From Hygrocybe punicea (Eukaryota; Basidiomycota; Agaricomycetes; Agaricales; Hygrophoraceae), in NCBI GenBank assembly GCA_963556145.1, contig OY744464.1:6671508-6735507 (forward strand): a stretch of DNA of 64,000 nucleotides, given 5' to 3'. Positions 1 to 12,649 of this stretch are shown piece after piece. Below the pieces are notes generated by a model. It made no database searches. It was not told the origin of the DNA and saw only the letters and a program-made list of their open reading frames with translations. The position numbers were made by a program, and so were the translations under genes. Each line of letters begins with the position of its first letter. Within the stretch, counting starts at the first letter, position 1.

Positions 1-209
1 AACTCTGGGAGCATCGTCCAAAGGTCAGCGGAGTCGATATCAAGATATTTAGTGACATAGTACTTCTGCTCTGAAGCGGCGGTGATGCTATGGGCTCGAA
101 ATAGGTCGGAGAGTTCGCTGAAATAGCGCCGAAGTTCGCGGGGCTGATCCGGTGAAAATCTAGGTGCAAAATCTTCGCCGCGGGCAGGCATCTGTGGTCG
201 CGTAGTCAT
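1..209 (-). CDS. Retrotransposon Gag-like protein, N-terminal fragment cut by the window edge
   Basis: An open frame starts at the ATG whose complement lies at 207-209 and stays open for 69 codons to the left edge. It begins MTTRPQMPARGEDFAPRFSP and continues with PRELRRYFSELSDLF and a YVTKYLDIDSADLW stretch. This pattern (proline/arginine-rich start, then a helix with R-R-Y-F and a YLDIDS..LW motif) is the usual beginning of fungal Ty3/gypsy Gag proteins. It would form the particle shell of the element. A primer-binding site and an LTR start lie upstream on the same strand (460-481), which supports the reading. The rest of the element is outside the window, so its state is unknown. Confidence 0.65.
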   Translation of the reverse strand, partial: MTTRPQMPARGEDFAPRFSPDQPRELRRYFSELSDLFRAHSITAASEQKYYVTKYLDIDSADLWTMLPE

Positions 210-459
210 AGTGTGAAGCGGAGACTAGAGCTGCAGGAGTGAAGCGGTACTGGCACAGAGTGGATTAATGAATGAAGGTGATGGTGGCGCTGAGATGACC
301 GGTGCAGAATTGGTGAAGTAGATGAGGCTGCAGGTGCTAATGAGGTCACAGGGGTCTGAAAGCGAAGGTGCGAAGGTGCGAAGCAAAAATCAAAAAAATA
401 AATCGCAGCAGATAAAGGGTGTCGCTGGTGAAAGAACCAAGAGGATATTTCGAAGAACC

Positions 460-476
460 CCTCGTGGTGGGCTCCA
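460..476 (-). other. Primer-binding site of the left-edge retrotransposon
   Basis: On the minus strand this reads TGGAGCCCACCACGAGG, starting with the TGG that pairs with a tRNA CCA end. It differs by one base from the site next to the 5' LTR of the large retrotransposon (26487-26503). It lies three bases inside the presumed LTR end and about 250 bases upstream of the Gag start. The tRNA itself was not identified. Confidence 0.65.
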
Positions 477-479
477 AAA

Positions 480-1194
480 TGAAAGGGTGCACTGCGGTAA
501 TGTGAATGGAATCAAATACCAACTCTACCACAGTGCTGTACGAATTCTGAGGGGTTCAATCTCAATCCAAAAGGTTAATAAAAATACTCAGAGGTGCTCT
601 GGATAGTGGCGGTGATGTTTCCGATGTGCGCGATGTGCGCGATGCGCGTGGCGTGTGCGAAACAGTCGGCGATGTTTTCAGCGTATATGTAGCACTTTAT
701 AGAAGGAACACAAAGTTTTAATAGAGCAGCGCGGAGCTATCGCATGGACGGCGCAGTAAAGAGGTGATATGATAGACTGGAATCGGGGGTATACAAGACG
801 TCTCTCTAGTATGTAAACTATAGGGGGTATTTATGCGAAGTTGGTTGTTAGGACAATAAAGGGTGAAGAAGGCAAGACAAATAGACGGTGCGTGACGGAA
901 CTATGGTGCAACAGGAATGAAATGGAACTGAAACAAAGGGTATAGCACCATGAGAAGCAATTTCCAAAATATCTAGAGGATAGGAGCTATAATGTTTGAA
1001 ATAAGTGAAACATGTCACATAAAGACTTCCCTGGAACCGGAACGGAATCGGAATGGAATAGGGTGAACGGTACAAGCGTAGGTGATGTCGGAGAGGCTCG
1101 AAATATGTTTCCAAAGGGGGCCGAAGCGCTCCGAAGAAAATCGCTGTAATGTAAAATTATCACCCGTATCGCGCGCATCGCGCTGTCACATCGC
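480..1194 (-). repeat. Probable 5' LTR of the left-edge retrotransposon (outer boundary uncertain)
   Basis: The inner end (TG on the plus strand at 480-481, the complement of a terminal CA) is fixed by the neighbouring primer-binding site. The outer end is a guess: CTGTCACA at 1187-1194 would give a TGTGACAG start, a common LTR opening. The interval has no gene. It holds a short GATGTGCGC-type tandem repeat near 615-645. No second LTR is in the window, so the boundary cannot be confirmed. Confidence 0.35.
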
Positions 1195-1323
1195 AATGGA
1201 GATACATATAAATCGGGATGTTTCGCAATAAATCACAGTGAATCGCAGCATGTCCGAGGCTAGAATAGGTCCAATAGAGGGTTTCTGTGCTTAGGGATGT
1301 GCGCTGCATATCAACGTGTTCTA

Positions 1324-1548
1324 GTGTTGCCACAGTCCAGTCTTCTTTGGGACCATTGCAAGACCATGGCTGGACCATTGGCAAAATAAAATAGATAGAA
1401 TTCTGGAAATATTCAACTGACTGCGCTGCTATGTTGACTATAGACGAGAACATTCCTGAGATTTCCGATAATTTATTTGAATTTTAATCTGCAATGGTCC
1501 AGCCATGGTCTTGCAATGATCCCAAAAAAGACCAGACCATGGCAACAC
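1324..1548. mobile_element. 225-bp mariner/Stowaway-type MITE
   Basis: Two terminal inverted repeats of about 55 bases face each other: GTGTTGCCACAGTCCAG at the left and its complement-like partner ending CCATGGCAACAC at the right, with a few mismatches. Both share the inner block CATTGCAAGACCATGGCTGG. A TA dinucleotide flanks each end (1322-1323 and 1549-1550), the target duplication expected for Tc1/mariner elements. There is no coding capacity, so it must have been moved by a transposase encoded elsewhere. Confidence 0.75.
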
Positions 1549-1550
1549 TA

Positions 1551-4500
1551 ATGTGTTCTCTCAGCAACAAACTTGGCAATTTGTGTCAACAGGCATGTAG
1601 CTGATGTAGCAACATGTTCACATTCTTCCTTTTGACAATTGTTTCAACAGAATGTCTTGGACATTTTCCCTGGGCCATGGTTCTTTCAAGGTATATCAGT
1701 CAAACAATAATGCATCATGAAAATGTTGTCTAATTTCAATGGGATTAGCCTACTCTCCATGGACCATTCTATCCTCCTTCATGGCTGAACATGCTTCCGC
1801 TGATATGCTAGTCGTGGTGCTGTGCACTAAACAATAACACTCTACAACTGGTACGATTACGAGTAAGTGAAGGATTTAGCCTCTACAAGTATCGCGATGA
1901 TTGTGATCGATAGTGTGACTTAGCGATTAAAGTCGCGACAATGATAAAAGGTCGAGGTATTGAACTAAAGTCGGCAATAGTTGAACTCGAAGCAAGTAAT
2001 GTTGTGATGATTTTCGAGGGAGATAATGAAGTAGGAAGGGGGGAATGACACGCTCTCTCTTGTCATTAAGCATAATCTACATAGCTATTTTATATGTCGA
2101 TGGTCGGAGATCAGAGGAGAAGTAAAAAGTCATGGAAAGAAAGAAACTTTACTCTGATAGGGGTCAAAAAAAAGGGATATGTATGAATCACATGAAAACG
2201 TAGCCAAAAACGGTCCTAAAAGGAGGATGAAGATAGTCTTGTAACAAAGGAAGAACAAAGGAGTCTGGTGGGAGAAAGGGAATAAGTGTTCTAAATGAGT
2301 TAGTCTATCTAAGATGAAACAGGGCATTGCTGTATGAAAGGCGAATGATTATGCGAGAGTCCGGGACTCGATCTGATTCAAAGGTTTTTCTTTCTTGGTC
2401 CGCGACTTCATCGGAGATGTTCGCGATACAATCGAGAGGTCGCATGAGTGGTCGTGAGCCATCACGAAGTCACAGCATGTTGGGCTCGTTTTGAAGGATA
2501 GCTAGGACCTGTTTGATTCGTCGATTCGGTGGTCAGCGCGGGTGAGTGTGTATCACCGCCCAACATTTTTTTGGCCTGCTATGAGTGTTTTGGGTCTCAA
2601 GTTCAAGAAAAGAATGGCAGCTGACAATCTTGGTGAGCAATGATTCCTTTCAGCATCTTATCTTGTGCACTTAATGGATATCAAGTGTCTACATGTGGTT
2701 GGAGACAACACCATTATTGGTGCAGGAGTGATGTAGAGGCTCCAGATCATGTGGATCCATATCCTCTTCATATCTGACTCCGTTCCCATCCATTCCCATT
2801 CCCGTATCATCGATTTTGCCTGATTCCAGTCTTTTCTATTGATTTCGCTCCAGATTCCACCTCCAGAATCATTCCTGCTGGCAATGCAATGTCCCTAATG
2901 ACCCGGAATCAGTACGTATATAGTTGTATATCATATATCTTCATTTCCTGTCCCCTAGTACATAGCACTACTCTTCCTATCCTCCTCTCCACTCACCCCT
3001 ATCACTTATAGCCTTTGCTTGTAGTGCATAGTTACTACAGCACAGCTCCCTCACAGTAATATAAAAGATATACTTTTACACTACAAAATACAGGTTATTA
3101 CAGGGTACCATTCCACCTCACATCTTATCATCGCACTTCAGTTCTATTTCTTAGTCCTCTCTTTGTATCATCTATGCCTCTCTTCATCCCTTCCCCCACA
3201 CTCTCCCGCTGATTCCAGAACCCCTGGATTTGGGTTGGATTGATTAGACTTCTCTATAGAAACTGAATTCCTCTGATCACTTTCTAGCTGATCACCCCTT
3301 TCTGTAGATTCCTCTTCCGGGAACAGAACTTGCTGTCACAGCGATCAACTTGACTACACCCTATATAATCCTCAACACCCAACACCACACCCCTTCCTTA
3401 CCCCCAGCCATGCCCAGACCCTATTTCAAGATCCCAATTGGTGGTAGCCCAGCAGGTATGTTGTCTTCACTATATCTGCCATCTCTCATCACCATCACCA
3501 TCCCAATCCCAGGCCACAACCTCAGCGATGCCATGTTTTGCATTGCTTTTTCACCAAACGCATCAATGCCCCATGAGTCGTGTACATCATTGTTGAGAGT
3601 TACATGGTTCATGATACAATGAACGAATCCAGCAGAGTAAGATGCCTTATTGTCACATCAGACTTGATGGCTTGGACTTCAAGGTGAAACTTGGAGCAAG
3701 GCACATATCGACACTACAGTAGAATGATGGAATAAGAAATTCAACCATCTGGGAGTGCTACGTACAACTTTGAGTTTGATTGACCCCATTTCACTGCCAA
3801 CGAACATGCTCCATGATGCGATGGTCGATAGGTTGGTTGCAGGCACAGTAATGTGGCAAGACCAATGAAATGTTAATGGACAGCTGAAAATGTTCATGCC
3901 CTCTGCACCAGTTAAAAGGGCATGGGAAGACAGGGAAAACCCTTGTATTAACTTTGACATTGTATTTTACACAAAAACCAATCTTTCATTAGTACAGCAG
4001 CTGTCTAGGGACATTGTAAGCCATGGGCAATGCCAGACAATGAGCAGCCAGGCAGCAAACACACCGAAAACCTCAAAATTATTAAATTTCCTAATTTGGA
4101 AGTTTATAACGGCTAAAAATGGCTAGCCGTGGCTAAGCCAAGGTTTAACCATTAGCCAAGCAATGGCTTGGCTTGGCTAATCTTTGGCTCAGCTCAATCA
4201 GCTAACGGTGTGGTGATTGCAGCCTGGGTAGGCACAGAATCAATGTTTTTTGAGTCCTGTCAGTGGGATCAAAACCCAAACTCTTCTTGTTTGTAACTAT
4301 GTACACAAGCCACTATATAGGTACTGTATAGTATCTATAAATGGACTGTGGTGAAGAAATGGTGAAGTGGGATTGTAAAGAAGATAAGGTAAACTGTAAC
4401 AATAGAAAATAAGAGAATACGCATGCAGAGAGATATCAATCTCTACAACGGTTTCAGATTGAGCCATGGCAACACTACTGTGAAAGAGGTGAATGTTTGA

Positions 4501-4679
4501 TGATGAGGGGATTGTGGTGAAGCTACTAGTGGGCCGACATCCATAAGATAGATTTTAATCCTGAATATAAATTTCCACTCTCCCACGACTATAAGAGGAA
4601 GTCAGCTGAAGAGCCAAGGTCTCTCAGAGTCTTTTTTCCCACCCAATATCCTTTCTGACTCACACATAAACCTTAAACT
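1551..4679. other. Non-coding stretch, no gene recognised
   Basis: Only short frames without recognisable protein families are present. A CCATGGCAACACTA at 4464-4477 copies the outer end of the MITE at 1324-1548 and may be a broken second copy. A cluster of GGCTAGCC/TTGGCTAA words at about 4111-4188 folds back on itself. Otherwise I see nothing definite. Confidence 0.5.
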
Positions 4680-4705
4680 GTAAGGGGGGTCTTGATCCCC
4701 CTTAC
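4680..4705. repeat. Perfect hairpin
   Basis: GTAAGGGGG and CCCCCTTAC form a perfect nine-base stem around an eight-base loop. It lies 700 bases upstream of the DUF6818 pseudogene. Its role is unknown; it could be a remnant of a transposon end. Confidence 0.5.
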
Positions 4706-5379
4706 AGATTAATTCGTCCTCGATTATCCTGATTTGGATACAGCCCAACAACCCCTGCCACTCCTGCACTGATCCTGCCCACCTCTATTGTTCTCTGGCT
4801 ACTATTGTTCTCTCATGGCTGCCATACTGATCCTCCTGACTCTATTGTTCTCAGGTAAGGCTTTATCAAGATCTCTACTAATACTATGTCATCTTGTCAA
4901 TGGAATACCCCCCTTACTTTTCAATTCAGCATCTGACTCTTCCATTCTCTCCACCAACATCACCAACCCAACCTCAACAGGGCCACCACCTCTGCCATGG
5001 CCACTAGACCTTCTGTACAAGATTTCTGCCACTGACCCAACCTCAATAGGTATGGCTGCCACTTCCAAATTATCACTAGACCATCTCTGCAAGATCATCA
5101 CTGTGATGCTGGGTCTTGTGGGCCAATGGAATCGCTCAGAAGATAGGTATAAAGGTGAGTATCCATGGCCTTGAGAGTAATATCAACCTACCTCGCACCC
5201 CACTCACTCATATACTGATTACTTCGCACTCCCTTCTACCCCACTCATTTACTGATTGCTTCCTATCACTCCCTTCTCATTCCCTATGTCTGAATTCACC
5301 CCCTTCCAATACGCTGTCCCTCAAGGCTTCCCCACTCACATTAACACCGATTAACCCACATGCACAGTTCACCTTTCAA

Positions 5380-6357
5380 ATGCCTCTGCCATCAGCTGTA
5401 CCAGTGACTCTTGTGGGAGAAATGGCAGGTCAGCAGTGGCTGGTAAGTGTTCATATTATCAGCAATCATAAGTGATTATTTGTGCTCACTTTGTGATTGA
5501 CAGGATCCCACCCTTATCCCATTGCCAGCAACTGTCGATGCCGACCTCATGCATCCACCTGCCATCACCAAGGCTGTTGGTGGTAGGGCAGCATCCAAGA
5601 CTGCTGGCTCATGCTGCAAGCCAGCACCTCAAAAGTGCAAGGGTCGATTGGGCCAAACCCATGTTCTGAGTGAGGACAGCAATGCTGATGACTTAATCCC
5701 TAAGCCTGTCAGGCGTGGATGTCCCTCTAGGTCAGGTAACTATCTTGACACAGATATCAAGGCCTTATTGAGTTTCGTGGAGGCTGAACTCCCATTGGGT
5801 CAACGTGGCTGGCATGCTGTTCATGCTCAATACACCAAATGGGCTCACTTGCACCAATGCCCAGAACAGGCACTGAACTCACTGGAGACCAAGTTCAAAC
5901 AGCTTGTTTGTGTCACCAAGCCCACAGGCTCTGGGGAGATCCTGGAGAATGTTGTCCATGCTCAAGAGATTGAGATGCAAATCAACGAATGGGCTGGCAC
6001 TCGCACACTCTCCTCTGAATTCAATGACAACAATGGTAACGGCAACAATCTGAATGACACTATCAAGATCAGTAGTGATGACAATGGCAATGCAGCCACA
6101 CCAGCTAATCACTGAGTCAAAGCCCAGGTTATTCGTGCCAATCAGGTCTCCACACACTCAGCCCAAACCTCTCACAGTCAGGAGCTGATGGAGAAGTTGA
6201 ACAAGGCATTCAATCCAGCAGCTCAGCAAGAATGCAATGAACAGCGAGCCCATCATGCCCTTGATCAACCGCATTATGTGGGACTGTCCCAGCAGTTGCA
6301 GGACTCTCAGGCGACAGTGGAATCACTGCAGAACAGTATGGAAGAGTTACAGAGTCA
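5380..6357 (+). pseudogene. DUF6818-type (SANT-like) transposon-associated protein, broken
   Basis: Exon 1 (5380-5442, 21 codons) joins exon 2 (from 5504) through a 61-base intron with GTAAGT and a GACAG acceptor. Exon 2 carries the block PSRSGNYLDTDIKALLSFVE, a GW..VH..Y..WA segment, SLETKFKQLV, TKPTGSGE and EWAGTRTLSSE, which I recognise as the DUF6818 pattern found in Agaricomycetes, probably a Myb/SANT-like DNA-binding fold. A TGA at 6113-6115 interrupts the frame. The same frame then continues with a coiled-coil segment (LSQQLQDSQATVESLQNSME) typical of the family's C-terminus. At 6358 the coding sequence is split by a 1.17-kb insertion, after which it resumes for a few codons at 7536 before a stop. 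Such genes usually accompany Harbinger-like DDE transposases, and one lies convergent at 13.3-14.5 kb. It is most likely a dead accessory gene of that element. Confidence 0.7.
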
Positions 6358-7525
6358 TAAGGCACAGCACGGGTATACTGCGGGTCAGAATTCCTGACAC
6401 CAGACCCGTACCCACGTTACCCGTACCCGCGCTGATGACGGGTACACACCGTACCCATTATCGGCGGGTACACACCGTACCCGTTATCGGCGGGTACACA
6501 CCGTACCCGTTATTGGCAGGTACCCACCACAACCCACCCTAAGTACCTCACGAACAACAGGGGTGCGTCAATTGATGCACTCTGTTTGTTTTCGCGAGGT
6601 TGGGTGGGGCTGGGGAGGTTCCATGGGCATCCGCGCAAGCTCACTACCTCACAAACAACTGGGGCACATCAATTGATGCGCTCCATGTTTTCATGAGGTT
6701 GTATGGCGCTGGGGACGGCCCATGGGCATCCGCCTCATTTCCATCATCCGTCGTCCGTTGCCCCCGTTCCCGTTCCCGTGCTCGTGGTCCTCATCGTCGC
6801 CATCGTCATCATCCCCATTGCCGTCGTCGTCCCTGTTGCCATCGTCGTCCCTGTTGCTGTCTTCCTTCTTGTCCTGGTCTCTGTTGTCCTCGTTGTCCTG
6901 TTCCCCCGTTGTCGTCTTCCCATTGTCGTAGTTGCTGTTCCCGCTTTGTTGTCGTCCTCCCATTCTCATCATCGTCGTTCTTGTCTTCGTTTACCCCATC
7001 GTCGTCATTCCCGTCGTCCTCGTTCTTGCTGTCATGGTCAGCCTGGGTTGTCCCCGTTCTCGGCTGTGTCCCATCTGCTTGTTGCTGTTGCCGTGTTCAC
7101 GTTCGTTTGGTGCGAGGGTGCGAGAAAAAATCTAAAAGTGTTTTAGTAGTTAGTAGAATAAATGAATAAATGAATAGGATGCTTACCTGGGGTGCCCTGG
7201 CACCCACACCTGTTGCCGTCTCATTGTTGAAAACGACTGTGGTTGTCGTTGCCGGTTTCTTGTTGTTGTTGTTTGCACTTGTCACAGTTGTAGATTAGCT
7301 AAAGTAAAGAAATTAATATTGAAAATAAAGTAATAGGAAAGAAAAAACCCACCATAGGAAAGAAAAAACCCACCTGGGGGGGCTTGGTTGACAGACCCGT
7401 GAAAACCCGTCACCCACGGATAACGGGTACAGTTTTGACACAGTGTGCAAACCGAAATATCGTACCCAAACCCGAATTACCCGTTTTGGAATAACCGTGG
7501 GTAAACCCATACCCGTGCTGTGCCC
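6358..7525. mobile_element. Non-autonomous DNA transposon with 10-bp target duplication
   Basis: The ends are GGCACAGCACGGGTAT and its exact inverse ATACCCGTGCTGTGCC (16 bp). The ten bases TACAGAGTCA occur directly before (6348-6357) and directly after (7526-7535) the element. This is a clean target-site duplication inside the last part of the DUF6818 coding sequence. A 9-10 bp duplication fits Mutator-like elements better than hAT (8 bp). Inside, both ends are rich in ACCCGT/GGGTAC words (see 6415-6530), there is a near-duplicate of about 105 bases (about 6545-6745), and a CGTCGTCC-type low-complexity core (about 6770-7120). No transposase is encoded. Confidence 0.7.
6415..6530. repeat. Minisatellite, unit about 30 bp
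   Basis: Three to four copies of a unit built from CGGGTACACACCGTACCC plus GTTATCGG occur in tandem, forming a subterminal array just inside the left end of the 10-bp-duplication element. A looser set of the same words lies inside its right end (7395-7520). Such subterminal arrays can be transposase binding sites; that is inference. Confidence 0.7.
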
Positions 7526-7679
7526 TACAGAGTCACTGTGGAAACTCTGATTTAGCACGATGATACGCATGCTGCATGTCTGAGGTCCGAATCACCTATT
7601 TTATTAGTTAGTTTTTGTTATGTACTTATTGTAGCACAACAAGTACAAACAAATAGATTGGATTCCCCCATTTCCCCAT

Positions 7680-9354
7680 TGTTACGTTTCCAACTCCACT
7701 TCCAACCCCGATGCCCATTCCGATACCTACCATGACGATTCTGCACTACACACCTTCCTTTTTCATTTCTTTTTGTCCTTTGTCTTCTTTTCAATGTCAT
7801 TGTTTCTTCTTTTGGACATCCTTGTATTTTCTTATTCTTGTTCTCTTTTTGTCCCTTCTTCTAGAACAATCCAGACCAACCATGGACATATCCCACGTGA
7901 CCTTGTTGTACCCGAATAGTCTCCTTGCTGACGGACGTCATCGCTATTGTCTTTTCCCTCACCCTGACATATTGTTGACTTCATCCCATGACAAACCGAT
8001 TCACAATGGCTGTACTCCCGACACAGCTAGTTACTGTAATCATTATTGGCAGCATCGCCATCACCTTCCTTATCGGTTTCTACTTTGTTATGATCTATCT
8101 TTGGCATCGGCACCGAAACCCTTCTGCCATTGATACTTCTGACTTCCACCTCAACAATATCTCAACATGTAATTGACAATTGCCATTCCTGGATATATGG
8201 TTTCCATATTCATACCCTGTGCCTACCATTATCCTCCCTGACGATCCGACAACATTCCTCACCTGCATGCGAACTCTGAACAATCCCCGATCACAAGACA
8301 TTTCACTGTTCTCTCTAATCCGACCATCGCCAAAGCACATTCTTTTGGACTTCGACCACAGACCATACGACTTCCCAAACAGTGAACCAACCCCTATCAC
8401 ATATTGTTCACACAACATCGCTTCATTGCAGTACCTGACGACTTGTTCCCACAGCTTGTCACCTGTGCCATGACTCGAAACCTGGACCCACATTCATTTA
8501 TCCTTTTCCATCTATAACCTTGATACCTCCCACACTCGTTTACAACAATACCCTTTCTTGGACGAATACCGACATCAGGTGGACTGCATTGTTCCACAGA
8601 CAGGACAAGACATCACCCCTCGATACATCATTGACACAGACATTGTCATCTGGTACAGCTTATGCTGTTTGCATGTCTGACCTTGACTAGCCCACTGTCT
8701 TAGTTGGTTTTTCCTCCATACATTCCTTTATTTTCTTTCATACCACCAACCTTGCCGCTATATCCCACATTACCTCAAGACACTCCCTTCACCAATCCTA
8801 CACTGGACGATACCCCTCTTCAACCCGACTGTGCATTGCACCTGCCAGACTGCGCACTTGCCTGTTACAGCAAGTATAGACCCCGAATTGGCAATTCTGC
8901 ATGTCACATGATCTGATGACAAATCATCCGAGTCATCCGGACCTCTTCTATCCTCAATGACACCCAGGCCTCCAGTTGGATCGCGAGAACATCGACATGA
9001 GGACGCCTCATGTACGCCTCATGATGAACACATGGTAGAGTTGGACATGTTGTGGCTTCATGGTTGTATTTCTATTTACCTCCCCTCAAGACCAGTCACT
9101 ATATATACTGTTCTTGTTGTTGGTTCGGACTTTTTCTTCTTTTTCTTTCTTTATGTTTAGTCTGGTTCTTGGGGCAGACTCATCTTGTTTTGGGTAACCC
9201 CCATGGCTCGCAATGACACTAGACCTTGACCCCCCCTGTTAGCAGTGTTGTCTTAGCTGTAAGCAACAATGAAAACTGCTCTTCTCTCCTCTGGAAACCG
9301 CCTCCCAGTTAAGTTGATTGTTGCCGGAGCCCACTGCAGAAGCGATCCGTAACA
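7680..9354. mobile_element. Solo LTR (1,675 bp), copy 1
   Basis: It starts TGTTACGTTTCC, ends GATCCGTAACA and is flanked by a perfect 5-bp duplication CCCAT (7675-7679 and 9355-9359). A second copy lies at 53981-55653 with its own TTTTT duplication and nearly the same length, which fixes both boundaries. TG...CA ends, a 5-bp duplication and absence of internal genes define a solo LTR formed by recombination between the two LTRs of a full element. The inverted TGTTACG/CGTAACA ends resemble fungal Copia LTRs, but the superfamily cannot be proved without internal sequence. Small frames inside it are not genes. Confidence 0.85.
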
Positions 9355-9359
9355 CCCAT

Positions 9360-12300
9360 CATAGTTGAGCTCGGAGCCTCCCTTGGATCAGCACTCACAC
9401 CCCACACTTAGAGACCCTCTCTCTACCTCTCTGTGTATCAACGATCTGGAGAGGGTCAGGTTAGTTACTGTACATAGCCTGAGGCTTGAGATAAATGTGA
9501 TCCAAGTCTGAAGCGTGGTTGGAACGCCGAAGTCTTGTTATTATATCTGGATCAGGAAGACACATTGGAGTGGTTGTGCCTGACAGATCATGTGACTTGT
9601 TCCTTAGTCAGTAGCAGTTCCTGATGTGGTAGACAGATCATCCTTCCTATCCAGATCCACCTTTCCCTTCGAGTCCTGCATGAGCCCCCGAGAGGTCCCT
9701 CAGGACCTCTCCAACATCACTTCATACCTTTGCTATCTTGCATAAGAACTAGCTGTTATCCAAGGAGACATATCCGTCGATATCCAGACTTCAACTTTAG
9801 TTATAATCATGCCTGTCATTCTCTGGATAGATCTATTATCCTCCTCTCATTTACATCTGTTTCGAGCTACCCTAGTCCTGCTGCCCCCAGCAAAAAATAC
9901 CCCCCAGCCCCAATCCCTGCTACTCTTCAGCCCAAACTGCGTACAAATCCTCCCAACAATGTCCTACCTGGCCAGGGGGGGTCCACTTCATCACAAACTG
10001 CCTGGTTTCATCAGCACTCACTCTCCAAATCTACACCAAAACCCACTGCCTGGTCCTCATGCTCCACAGCCAGCTTCAGAATGGCTTGAGTCATCTCCAG
10101 AGTTGCTGTCAGTGTTATTGGACATGAATGTCCAACTCAATGGTACACCAAGGTTGCCATCTTGAAATCTATCACAAGCACCCACATTGTGTTCATATGA
10201 ACTTGATGAATCACCTGTAAGTTTTGTAAGATCCATGGTATAAAAGTAATAACTTGAAGGCTCACTGAATCCTAGCAGTTCCCTTCCTATGGTCACACTG
10301 GAAGAGATGGGTGGAAACCTCTGAGTCAACTTTTGCAACTGAACCATCCCCATCAGCCAGGTTCAAGTTCTGTCCTATTCTGAAATGACGCACCGTATTC
10401 GCAACTCCACCCTGATGGTTCAAGTCCACTGGTATGCTCTGGGGGCTATTCAATGGCACATGATGATTTTCGCAGTACACTGGGTGGTCGAACATCCCTT
10501 CCAACACTGACTCCTTCACAGAATGGTTCTTATCAATATGCACATGAGGTTTCTCCTCGCTTACCTTCCGCTTCTCAAATGGTATCCACTCCTGCTAAAC
10601 AGTCTGATGTTTTAGTACTATACTATTTATTAATCTTGAACCATTTCTCAGCTTTGAAAGTGGAGAGGCCAGAACCGCCAGGAACTTCACGATGGTGTTT
10701 GGCATTCACCAGTGTGATATCACGGGTACTGGTGGGATTCGTGTCCCTGTGGGTGATATCTTCAAAAGTGTCCTGAGATTTGCATGATGAGGGCCATTAA
10801 CGCTAAGTTACAAGAATATTAATATTCACCTTAACTCCTTTGAGGTGCCTGTGGTTTTCAATGCAGAACAGAGTAAATTGTTTGGATCTTGGTATTGTGT
10901 TGTGATTTTCAAGAATGTCTGTCAGGAAGACGGTGTCTTCTGACTCCGTTTTGCTTGTGTTCGAAGATTTGCTGGGGGAGTTGTCTAAAGCTGAGTAGTT
11001 CACAGTAAAGGGATCAATTGACTTGTCATTGTCGTTGTCGTTGAAGGTTCTACAGGCCATACAAGATATTTTTAGTGAACATAAGTACTCAAATTCAAAA
11101 GAGAAGACCACTTACTTTCATCGCATCAAAGAGTCCATTAATTAAATCATGATCTGATGCTGTAAAAAAAAACAACTTTCTGAGTCGCTTTTCACATTAA
11201 TATCTATGTGGTTGGTAGGGTGTTTGATGATGATTAGCTGTAGAAATATGTCAACACCGATGAGTTCAGAGGAAGGCAATAATTAATGTCTGTGAAAATA
11301 TGAGATGTACCAGAGGCCCTGGTTCAGTTGGTGTGATAACAATATGCTCATCTTGATCCTGTTGTGTGAGCTGAATGGTTACAATGTTGACACTATGCAT
11401 CGTGGAGACGACTTTGGCAGGCATGAGCAGGTGAAGGGTCAAGGTTAAGGGTAAAGTGAGCACGAAAGCTACGATGATAGGTGAGGAGTCATCTTCATGA
11501 TCCAGACACAGGACAGGCAGTGGGCTGGGGTAAGGACAGGCACTGTCTCTGGATGTCGGGATACCATGTGGTTATGGCTGGTTGGTGCAAGCAAGACTTC
11601 AGCATCATATTTATATTCAGATGAAAGCATGATTTCATGCTATCATGAAAGCATGATTTCATGCTATCATACTAATCAGCCTGTCCAATCTCTGGGGATA
11701 CCTCCTCTCATCCACTATCTCGTGCTAGATCCTCTCTCAGAGTCAAGAGAGGTTCAGGCTAGTTTGGAGTTTCCACAGTGAGTCACACACATGCAGCAGA
11801 CTTAGCCAGAGAGTGAGCTGAATTGAGGATGGAGATGATGGAGCTAACACTTATAGGACAGCGAAATATGACATGATCCACCATCAATGCCACCCCGCAT
11901 GTTCGCTGTAGATGCAGGTTCTTGGTTGCTTCGGAACAATATAAAGAAATATGATCCTAACCAAGGGGTGTCAGTGTAGAAGCGACAGTGGATAAGTCAG
12001 TGTCAGGAATAATAGTAAAGGAAGTGGAAATGGAAGTAAAAGTAAAGCCACCATGTAAAACTAGAGAAATAATGATGAATCTGGCGATGAATGGACTGAA
12101 AACGGATAAATAACGAAGAACCCGATGATGCCGATGATGTCAGGTATGGCGGGTCAGGTCAGGTCGGGTCGGAAATGATGAACAAGTAGAGGAACAATGA
12201 TAAGGAAAATGAAGGGAACTATAAAAATCTAAGGGTCTACGAGGATGAGCATTTGAAATGATTAAAATGATTCTGACTATGAGGGAAACAGGGACTAAGG

Positions 12301-12640
12301 GTATCTCTTTTTGTACGGTCGTCGGGGACCGTTTTTATAGTACAGGAGTGAGTAATCTACTTTCGGACATGTCTATTTCAGCTGATGGTAAGCTACAAAG
12401 GTTGGAATGGGGATGTGGAAAGGGGGGTTGCAAAGCAACGAAGACAGGAATATGGAGGGGAAAACGAATATCCATGAAAAGATGTGAAATGTCCTACATA
12501 TCTCCGAAAGGACGAGGAGATGCACAAGTAAGGTAAGTCTGAAGTCAGGAATCAAGTCCGAAGAGATCCATCTCTTACAATTGGAACTCCGGGGCTTATG
12601 AGGCTGCCGGATTTGGTCCAAAAGCGGCTGTGACGAAGCG
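9360..12640. other. Repeat-like non-coding stretch, no gene recognised
   Basis: Short frames on both strands (for example minus-strand frames at 10057-10543 and 10803-11111) show no family I recognise and no consistent exon structure. The base composition and lack of long frames suggest decayed transposon sequence. A 24-bp tandem duplication is annotated separately at 11622-11669. Confidence 0.5.
11622..11669. repeat. 24-bp unit, two perfect tandem copies
   Basis: Two exact 24-base copies in tandem. Each begins TGAAAGCATGA and contains the small hairpin GCATGATTTCATGC. Function unknown. Confidence 0.8.
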
Positions 12641-12649
12641 GCATACGTT

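Noticed and set aside
6600..7170. Frames of up to 189 codons in the 10-bp-duplication element
   Set aside because: Same low-complexity sequence read in several frames; no family or start context.
10057..11111. Possible spliced minus-strand gene
   Set aside because: The frames do not join through convincing splice sites and match no family I know.
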